In this document: piece after piece, positions 56,320 to 64,000 of the stretch
Position numbering within the stretch: position 1 is the first letter of the stretch
Layout: each line of letters begins with the position of its first letter
NCBI GenBank assembly: GCA_963556195.1
Contig: OY744525.1
Span: forward strand, 81,654,040-81,718,039
Reading direction: 5' to 3'
Source: Sepiola atlantica
Lineage: Eukaryota > Mollusca > Cephalopoda > Sepiida > Sepiolidae
Length of the DNA: 64,000 nt
Program-made: the position numbers and the translations under genes
Notes under the pieces: model-generated
The model's database searches: none
Told to the model about the DNA's origin: nothing
What the model saw: only the letters and a program-made list of their open reading frames with translations

Positions 56320-57290
56320 GGGGCTACTTTGAATTGGGGGCAACCTAAGTGGAGAGTTGTGCAGCGAGATGCTTGTTCACACATTACATTTACACTTCTG
56401 CATGTTTGTACAGTCAGAGAAACAGGAAGCAGGAAGGGAATTCCAAAAGCTATCAGTTAAAGGAAAGAAGCTATTAGAGTAGAAAGCCCTCCTGGGGACC
56501 TCTACAGTGAAAGGGGGGGGATCTTGCTGACTGACGGGTTGATCAGGGGTATTTACGTCGAGGGGACACCAGTGCAGTAAGTTCATTGAAGCACATTTCA
56601 TTAAAGTACTTGTAAAACAAACACAGGGATGCAACATTGCGGCGATGGGACAGAGGCTGGAGCTTGGTAGACAGTGTGGGACCTATTAGATTAAGGGCTC
56701 TTTTTTGGACCCTGTCCAAGAGGGAGAGACTAGAGGTTTGTGCATCAGTCCAGATGTGACAAAAATACTCCATGCATGGGCAAATGGTGGCTTTGTAGAG
56801 ATCTAGGATACTGTCAGTTGTGAGAAGTTTTCTAGTTCGGTAGAGGGAGCCCACCTTCTTTGCAGCAGCCTTGATAATGTGATCTAGGTATTTGTTCCAA
56901 TTCATGTTATCTGTAAATGTTAGCCATAGCAATCAGTGGTTGAAAAGGTTTCTTATAATTGTTTAACGGAAAGGAGCTTTGTCTTAGTAGCATTTAATGT
57001 TACCATCCATTTATGTCCCTTTTCCACTACAGACTGGAGGTCATTTTCTAAATAATCAGCCATTGCCTTGGATATGCATGTGTTCGTTTTTCCCACATGT
57101 CTGGAATAGAGCATGGTGTCGTCAGCAAATATACCCATCTCGGACACAATTTCATCAGGGAGATTGTTTTTAAAGATCAGGAATAATAACGGTTCAAGGA
57201 TCGACCCCTAGGACACACTCACATTAATATCATGTTTAGATGTACGATCATCAAGGACAACCTGGATCTTTCTTTTGGTTGAAAAGGATT
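56320..57290 (-). mobile_element. LINE family A fragment including RT catalytic motif
   Basis: The minus strand from 57290: QGSI-like SILEPLLFLIFKNNLPDE, then IFADDTMLYSRH with the RT metal-binding FADD (YxDD class), then HKWMVTLNATKTKLL, LWLTFTDNMNWNKYLDHIIK, KATICPCMEYFCHIWTD, SLCLFYKYFNEMCFNEL and the 3' UTR. It is the longest copy of the family here and the only one retaining the active-site motif, but has stops and frameshifts. Confidence 0.9.
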
Positions 57291-57879
57291 TGATTATATT
57301 AAATACGCGTCGAGTAATACCGTACAAATTACAGTACGGTTGAGAAATGATTAACGATTTAGACAATCAATCGGTTGCCTCAAAAGTTATATAAAAATAT
57401 CGATTTGATGAGTCGTCAATAAGTTCAATGCAAAGTAACTAAACTTCATTAAAGTTGATATTAATATATTTTCACACAAGGTCGATTCTTAGGACTTGGC
57501 GAAGGTTAACAGAAATTGGATAGATGACCAAGTTTGACCCGATGGAACCGATCATGTGCATATCACTCATCAATGTCCATTTCTTAGTCGAATGAGTGGT
57601 GAGCACATATGTTAGGCTTCAGTGACCTCTTTAAGTATAGAAATGAATACAACCTGGAAACAGATGATTATGAAATAAGGGCAAATAATCACACAATTAG
57701 AACAAATAATCTAACATATAAAGTTATCTTGTCGGATTTTCAAAGTCAGACCCAAATAGCATTTAAGCTGACAAATCAGACTTTACTTCTTACTACCCAA
57801 TTTCCATTTGTTAATGTAGTACCATGTTATTGGCAATATAATAACGTATTCTTCTTGTCTTGAGTCATCCATCAGTTGA

Positions 57880-58610
57880 TGGGGAAACATTCACAAAGTT
57901 TGTGCGTCATGATGCTAGCTTACTCATTGCGTTCAGAAGCTTCAATCCCGAAAGGCCAGTGTCCTTCACCAGAAGAGTATTGATTGTAATATGAGGCCTT
58001 CCAGCCCGTCGTTTGACCTCTGGGGTTCACAGAAGTACTTTTCCAGCAGGTTCATAATGTCGAGATACATGTTCAGCTAGTGCCAAAAGTCGACATTGAA
58101 AACTACAGATATGTGTGGAAAGCAGCCATACTGCATTTTGTTTGTTACATGGTCCCGCCATGATATGTTGTAGATGAGGTATATCATCTTGGTGTATGAC
58201 GCATCGAGTTTCTTAGATCGAGAAACATTTAGTGTCTTGAAAACTTGCCTCACTCTTGATAGCAACTTTCCAGATTTTGTCGAGAGAGTTAATTGCACTC
58301 CATGCCTGGCAAATACATGTATTCTATATCATAACTAGAGTCGGTGAATCCTTGTAGATATTTGAAGTTCTGAATAAGGTCGATTAGTGCACCATCTAAG
58401 GAGACCAGGTTAGTGGTTGTTCAGGGGATTCAGGTGCATGTATTTGGTTTTTGGAGCATTCAAGAACAATCCAACATTGTGGCATTCCTTTTCTACATGA
58501 ATCAGAAGATCCGGCACAGATCTAATGTTTTCAAGAAGAGCGGTACCATCAGCATAGTTGAAGTCTGCTAGAACTTCAGCTGGGTGATGGCGCCGATAAT
58601 AAAGTACTTA
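57880..58610 (-). mobile_element. LINE fragment (another family)
   Basis: The minus strand gives ADFNYADGTALLENIRSV (degenerate YADD box with Gly for the second Asp), NVGLFLNAPKTKYMHLN, then further down SWRDHVTNKMQYGCFP and KTLNVSRSKKLDASYTKM. RT palm/thumb plus tail, inactive. Confidence 0.8.
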
Positions 58611-58789
58611 GCCACAATTTATTTAATAAATTACTTAGTCTGGTTAAGACACCTTCTGACATGAAACATTGTTAAATAATCGCCTAAACCAAAAAGTCAG
58701 CAAGGGGGATAACTCATTTTACATTGAAGAATATACTAGCAGTTGTCTACTTAAAGTTTAAAAATGTGCAAACAAATAAAAATTGACTT

Positions 58790-58830
58790 TACTGTATTCC
58801 GAGCAATGCCGGGTAGGTACAGCTATTGGT
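58790..58830 (+). mobile_element. Helitron-like 3' terminus (plus orientation)
   Basis: TTCCGAGCAATGCCGGGTAG then GTACAGCTAT: hairpin before a CTAT/CTAGT-like end, the mirror of 24672. Confidence 0.35.
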
Positions 58831-59484
58831 AACTTTCAACTACATCAGGTGGTGAAGCCTCAATTTGGGACCTTTGGAAAGTGTGGAGTCATCACTTAAT
58901 TGCGATTACTCTCAGGGCCACTCTGACCCCGATGGTTGTATCTGTTGGGTTCGCATCTATCGTTTGAAGACTACTTACAACATAAATGCCTACGAAACAA
59001 AATAATCTATAAATATTTAAAGATATGAAAAACTTGAAGCATAAACACTTTTGGACAAAATAACTGAATATGGTATTAAATGATTTCTAAAATGGTTGAT
59101 ATGCCGTAAACGACAAAAAAAAAACAATTTTATTATAGCTAAAGAAATCATCTTAGACATAAACACTCCACTCAATAAGTTCCGGGCCTGACATATAGAT
59201 TGCACCACTAATAAACTTTTTACAAATCCATACGATTTTTATAAAGTACTAACCTTCAAATGGGATGTATAAAAATTTGAGCCTAATCAGATTATTAGTT
59301 TACAACATTGCTTTCTGATGGGGAAAAATACTATTCAAGCAAAGTAATGGCTTGATAAGTATTATTTGTATTCTGCTCCATCAGAAACAATGATTAAGAG
59401 GTGATATGCTGACTGACTTTAAATGCGGTCATACAGACACAAATGATGCTGAATGGTCAGGTTGTGCAAATTACGTGTCAGTGG

Positions 59485-59515
59485 CAATATACCTTGTTTG
59501 GGGTGAACATAAGGA
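59485..59515 (+). mobile_element. LINE family A extreme 3' end
   Basis: AATATACCTTGTTTGGGGTG then AACATAAGGAAAACA only. Confidence 0.5.
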
Positions 59516-59764
59516 AAACAAAAAAAGACCTGTGATACAGCAAAACAGTCTGTCTGTCTGTGGAGGACTTGATAGATAGATAGGATGGTAGACAGTTTGA
59601 AAGTGAAACTGATATAAATAAATATATGTACATAATAAGAGATAGAGACACAGACAGATAGACAGTCAGAAAGAGAGAAAGATATATAGCAAAGAACGTT
59701 TTTTATGTTTTGAAGATGACAATATTGATTTTGTTCTGATGTGATGTCTGCATTTTTTACTCAC

Positions 59765-59860
59765 CTGTGAATACATGGGTCCATTTAGTGTCGTGTCGTT
59801 CTCTGGATTGCCTGATACGGGATGGATATGAGGATCCATAAAATTGGATCCAATGCCAAT
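59765..59860 (-). CDS. M13 peptidase exon (N-terminal lobe, IGIGSNFMDP...)
   Basis: Acceptor CTATCTAG and donor CAG|GTGAGTA flank 32 codons in phase 0-0 with no stop. The encoded stretch, ending NDTTLNGPMYSQ, sits where M13 proteins have the 'LPxRDYYLN' loop before the helix feeding the substrate chamber. Sequence conservation with the family is weak here. The call rests on splice sites, phase and its continuity with the next exon. Confidence 0.7.
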
Positions 59861-59984
59861 CTAGATAGGGCGGAAAATAGAAGAAAAAAGAAAGAAATAT
59901 TTTTATTATAAAATCAATAAAAGAGGAGATCATAAATATTTGTGGAGAAACAGGAAAGAATACTGAAAGATAAATTACTAGTTT

Positions 59985-60075
59985 CGTGCCACCGGCAGAA
60001 CAGCCATCCACCACACTGATGATTACCAGAAAAGGATGAAACACATGTGTATGTGGATAAGAATTTAAAAAATAT
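59985..60075 (+). mobile_element. tRNA-like SINE tail with hammerhead-like motif
   Basis: CTGATGA at 60016, stem II about TTACC-AGAAAA-GGA, then GAAAC at 60038 and ACATGTGTATGTGGATAAG. Nearly identical tail at 60330. Confidence 0.65.
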
Positions 60076-60261
60076 TTATGATAATATTGTTTAAAGCCCC
60101 CTTAACACAGGATGGACTTTTTAAGAGAATTAAAAATTGACTGCCAATTAATGTGTAATATCATTGTATTGTTGAACACTAAAATATGTCCGCTTGTATA
60201 GACATAAATAGACTTTAATATTTTTCCACATGGTTTGCCGCACTGATAGAAGGTTCAGACT

Positions 60262-60395
60262 TGAAAGTTAAAAGGTGACTTTGGTCTGGAGTTCGAATCG
60301 TGCGACTGGTAGAACAGCCATCCTTAAGACTGATGATTTCCAGAAAAGGATGAAACACATGTGTATGTGGATAAGAATTAAAAAATATTTATCAT
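60262..60395 (+). mobile_element. tRNA-like SINE with hammerhead-like tail
   Basis: GGTCTGGAGTTCGAATCGTG supplies a box B. CTGATGA at 60330, GATTTCCAGAAAAGGATGAA, GAAAC at 60352 and CACATGTGTATGTGGATAAG form the tail. (AT)n follows at 60399. Confidence 0.7.
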
Positions 60396-60609
60396 AATAT
60401 ATATATATATATATATATATATGGCTCATCTTTTTGAATTGTGGTGGGAAACACATCCGAGGAGACCTAGTTATGGTCGAAATAACTTATAATGTGTACA
60501 ATCCGAATGTATATCTAGTCTTTTTCAACCTCATAACTTATTCATGCTCTGTTTGAACGGACATAGAGCTCTCTGATTCGAATTCCCATCGAAAATAATC
60601 GAACTTAAA

Positions 60610-60615
<6 letters not shown>

Positions 60616-60664
<49 letters not shown>
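60616..60664. repeat. (AT)n microsatellite
   Basis: About 49 bp; a shorter one is at 60399-60421. Confidence 0.95.
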
Positions 60665-60668
<4 letters not shown>

Positions 60669-60826
60669 AAAGGAAAGCATAAAATCAGACAGACACATAC
60701 GAATTGAAATGATAGTTTATAATTGATATTTATGATTTGTTGCAGGTGGGAATTCTGTGATGTACAATAAAAGTGTGAAAGTCGACAGACTTAAAAAAAA
60801 ACAAATCCAAAACATAAGAACACTAG

Positions 60827-60860
60827 TAGATTTACCCAGCGTTGTCTGGGTATCAAATAT
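60827..60860 (-). mobile_element. Helitron-like 3' terminus
   Basis: ACTAGTAGATTTACCCAGCG then TTGTCTGGG: reversed hairpin (CCCAGACAACGCTGGG) and CTAGT. Confidence 0.45.
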
Positions 60861-61477
60861 GTTGAACACAACTAATAAAACTGTGGAATGTTATGAATGT
60901 TACATGTTGGGGGTCGTGTTTGAGTAGAAAAGTTCAAGAGTAACTCCAGTAGAAGTCTATGAAACAATATGATTTCCGGTTAAGGCTTTTCTGTCTCTTT
61001 TCTGGCAACATTTCAAGCAGAGAAGACGTTTCCAGTAGGGGGCAGCATGTGGTGTGGCTGATGTAGCGAGACGAGCTAACCATCTATCTGGCTCTCTCTC
61101 TTTCTCTCTCTCACGCATATACAAGTTGTCTCTCTGATGTTTTGTCTGACTGTCCTTTTAAATAAACCTTTTCTATAAGCATTGGTGTTCGAGTGAGTTT
61201 ATCAGCAAACGAAAAGAACCTGGGTTCACGACGACTTGATGGCATAAAGGTTTTATCCATGCATGGTTGAGCTAAAATATAACACAATTCCCCTCATTCC
61301 ACCCTATTTATGGGTAAATCGTACCACTATTGTTTTTCTAAAAATTTGTTTTCAAAAGTGAAAAAAATTGTTTAGAAAAATGATTCCTCACATTAACTGA
61401 CCATAATTGTTAATATATCGCTAAGCAAAAGAACGCTACGTTTGTGCGAAAGAAATATATTGAAAGAATTGACTTAC

Positions 61478-61542
61478 CACCTCAACCAAAACGGGTGCAT
61501 AAGTGTCTCGCATGCAGAATATTTTTTGATAGAAAAACATGG
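61478..61542 (-). CDS. M13 peptidase candidate upstream exon
   Basis: A strong donor (GGTG|GTAAGTC) follows an open frame ending TYAPVLVEV in phase 0, which joins cleanly to the next exon (IGIGSNF). The M13 family has a beta-strand of the type 'PFFSVYV' at this place, and APVLVEV resembles it. The acceptor (GCAG at 61543-61546) lacks a good pyrimidine tract, so the 5' boundary is a guess. It could be a chance donor. Confidence 0.38.
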
Positions 61543-61699
61543 CTGCTTTCAGATCTCATGTTCAGCGTGATTCTTATAAGATCGACTTCTATGTATGCAA
61601 ATTTATGACTTCTTCAGAAAGTATATTAAACAAGGCGTCTTGAAAGAACGGGGTGTTTTTGGGGGGGAGGGAGGAATAGTAGACTCAGACTTAACAAGC

Positions 61700-62900
61700 A
61701 AAAGTAAGTTAGATTAGAAAAAAAGAAAAGAAATTGTATTTCTTGTTTAGTTTAAAATGTAGAATTATCTCCCTTATTCTTGATTGTTCCTTAGGTCAGG
61801 TTCCACTGTACAGATTGAACATCGATCAAAGCTACGATAACACACATGTTACTCTCACCCTTGTTTTGCCATAAACGGTACGGTAATTTATATTTGGTAT
61901 AAGTTTTAGGTTTATCCGATTTACAGCATATCAACCCTTCTGGTATTGTTTAATGCTAAAGTGCTTAAAAAATGTGGGTCACGTGAGAGAGGGCACAGAA
62001 TCATTTATTGATGATGTATCTTTAAATGACAATTTTGGCTTAACAGCCATCTGAATCATTAGAAATAGGAGGAGTGTTGTGTCTTTGGATATGGCTGGCG
62101 ACGTATTGTTTACAAGAGAAAATGAAATCCCTGAAGTGCATGAGGGAATGAGCAGTTGCATGTGGTACTAAGTCACGTGTGAGAAGAGTGGGAGGAATTC
62201 TAAAAGAATGTGCAACAGCAGAATGATTGAACTAACAAAACTAAAGCTAGATTAGACTTTGGTTATGTATCATTATATAAAAAAAAACATTTAAATAATT
62301 TAAAACTGAGCTAAAACATCTGACTTGCTGATTCCAGATATGTCATTGGTTATGTCTCAAGATTAACCATTGCGAGCTAATACGTGGACATACTTTACAA
62401 AGATAACCTTCCCTCGAAACTGTGTCTATTGAAGAGTGAAGTAGAAAAAGTGAACCAGTTTGAAATTACCTGTAATCTATTTATTGCTCTATTAATTCAA
62501 TGTTTTCTGTTTAAATAAACCAATGATATTCGTATATATTTGGGGAGAGTCTGTTGTGTCCAGGAAAAACGTAAACATCGGACAGACATATCTTTTTACC
62601 AACAAACTATTCATCTATTAAAGATGAACATACCAACTATAACACACAGTACACCGCGTATATAGTAAAAAAAAAGATGAAAAAAAAAAGATGGAACTAA
62701 TATTCAATCTAAATACTAAAACCTGACTTCAGAACCAATAAGTGTAAGGGAGATAATTCTCTCTTACAAAGTCTACACAAGAAATGCAATTTATTATATT
62801 ATTTTTTATATATTTATTTTAAAAATTACTTGATATTTTATATTAAAATGTGTAAATTGACTTTACAGTTTAATTTGATAGGGAAAAAAGTAAAAAAATG
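61700..62900. other. Stretch without recognised gene
   Basis: Mixed composition; neither strand gave an M13-like exon or a repeat already seen in the window. Confidence 0.35.
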
Positions 62901-62931
62901 AACTAAACTTAACAAAATAATAATAATAATT

Positions 62932-63250
62932 GAAAGAAGTTGAGAATACTGGAAATCTGGAGAGATTTCTCATCACTCAGACTCAAGGGAACATCACCTG
63001 TTGTTGCCAGTGAGCGATCACTGATACTGACCCGTGTGAGACGTCCTTGTGAGTAAATAATAATATTCAGCGAAAATTTGAAACGACTGTTGTGAGAATG
63101 CAAAGTGATTTGCAACGGTGATCGAAAGAAGCAGAAAGTAATGGAAATCTGAGGAGACTTGTTGTCACTCAGCTTCCAAGGGACACTATTTTTGCCAGTG
63201 AGCAATAACTGGTAATGACTCGTGTGAGAACTCTTCATGAGTGAGAAATA
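62932..63250. repeat. Diverged duplication, about 190-bp period
   Basis: GGAAATCTGGAGAGATTTCT / GGAAATCTGAGGAGACTTGT, TGCCAGTGAGCGATCACTGA / TGCCAGTGAGCAATAACTGG and GACCCGTGTGAGA / GACTCGTGTGAGA recur at about 190 bp, ending in an (AAT)n run at 63247-63270. Confidence 0.8.
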
Positions 63251-64000
63251 ATAATAATAATAATAATAATAGAACACACACTGTTGCAAATATGCAAATG
63301 CTATTTATTTTGTGGATTTTCAAAACCTGCCCTCAATAACTGGGAAGGACTTTCACAACCGGAATCTAAAATTCAAGAAAATTTTCAAAACCCGGAGGAG
63401 ATGGATACTTCAGCTAGTAGTTAGAACTTGGTATGTAATTTACCGAGCAGCGGATTCTGCACTAGACAACAAATGTGCAAAAGGTAATAGACGGGCAGAG
63501 AAATTTAATGTTTTTAGAATATTAATATAGAACAGCAGTCTCAGACACGTGGTTCGCAAACTCACTTTCTGCGACTCTCAAATTCCAATAAGTTTAATAA
63601 ATGTGTCATTTGGCGCCTTCCATATTTTTGCATTATGAATATTGAACTCGACTGCCCCACTAACGGGCAGTCAAGTAAATTTAAAAAGTCAACTGGGTCC
63701 GTTCTAGTTCCTATTCAATGAAGGGAAGAAAACTCCCTACGACCCTGAAAAATCCTTCCTATCATTGAATGCATTGCAAAGTTATCTGCATGCCAACAAA
63801 TATGTCCCAGTGAACTTTACCCATTCCCCCCATAATTCCCAAAAGGATTGATATGCTTGAGATTAACAGTGGGGAGGAGCTTCCGCTGACTTATAAAATA
63901 GCGCATATAGACTGTTCAACTAGATGACGTCTGCAAGTCAAATTCTCGATGTATGTTTTCGCACGGCACTGATTCCGCAAAACGTGTCTGGTGTGAGAAG

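Larger units (their letters stand above)
827..61542 (-). other. M13 (neprilysin/ECE-like) zinc metallopeptidase gene, partial gene model
   Basis: Gene-level entry. Exons in transcript order: 61478-61542 (candidate), 59765-59860, 55552-55680, 50541-50761, one unlocated segment, 36556-36677, 29334-29432, 28739-28816, 27415-27518, 24496-24606, 21501-21568, 18671-18795, 11036-11101, 7193-7288, 5959-6035, 827-926. All located junctions are GT-AG and the phases of adjoining exons agree. M13 enzymes are usually type II membrane or secreted zinc endopeptidases that cleave small peptides outside the cell. Seen: HEITH and ENIAD zinc motifs, the AQMYC region and a CEVW C-terminus, with no stop or frameshift in any exon. 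Odd: family-conserved residues are changed at Asn-Ala (SP), FDD (FGI) and the DVH histidine (DHF). The N-terminal anchor or signal exons were not found in the window. Introns run from under 1 kb to about 14 kb and are full of repeats. Confidence 0.93.

Noticed and set aside
61979..62161. 60-codon minus-strand frame as an upstream M13 exon
   Set aside because: No M13 similarity and no convincing splice sites.

Overview
This window is animal (eukaryotic) nuclear DNA. It is AT-rich, dense in (AT)n microsatellites and crowded with fragments of LINEs, SINEs, Penelope-like elements, a mariner-type transposon and fold-back repeats. The repeat mixture and the intron-bloated gene suggest a mollusc, most plausibly a coleoid cephalopod. 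That assignment is inference; nothing here proves the species.

One host gene is recognisable. It lies on the minus strand and fills almost the whole window: an M13-family zinc metallopeptidase (neprilysin / endothelin-converting-enzyme family). Fourteen exons with matching splice phases were read by hand, from 59860 (5' side) down to the stop codon at 827-829, plus one weaker candidate exon at 61478-61542. They encode the second half of the N-terminal lobe and the full catalytic lobe: HEITH zinc motif, ENIAD motif and the C-terminal CEVW end. One coding segment between 50541 and 36677 was not located, and the first exons lie beyond the right edge or were not recognised. The zinc ligands are kept, but several residues that are nearly invariant in the family are changed, so the protein may have altered or lost peptidase activity.

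The rest is intron and 3' flank filled by repeats. (1) A CR1/L2-like LINE family is present in nine pieces on both strands, plus other LINE families. (2) SINEs are of at least three kinds: tRNA-like with tails resembling hammerhead ribozymes, 5S-rRNA-headed, and U2-snRNA-headed. (3) Penelope-like GIY-YIG endonuclease fragments occur, along with at least eight inverted-repeat structures that often abut (AT)n tracts. (4) A 979-bp mariner-like element has both terminal inverted repeats and a decayed DD41D transposase. (5) There are Helitron-like ends, a 728-bp fold-back element with a nested palindrome, a 550-bp duplicated block about 98% identical to its partner, a 37-bp satellite and a 47-bp x4 perfect tandem repeat.

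No prokaryotic genes, operons, CRISPR arrays or intact rRNA/tRNA genes were seen. Most of the longer reading frames are repeat-derived or non-coding; the M13 exons are the only sequence with clear signs of maintained coding function.
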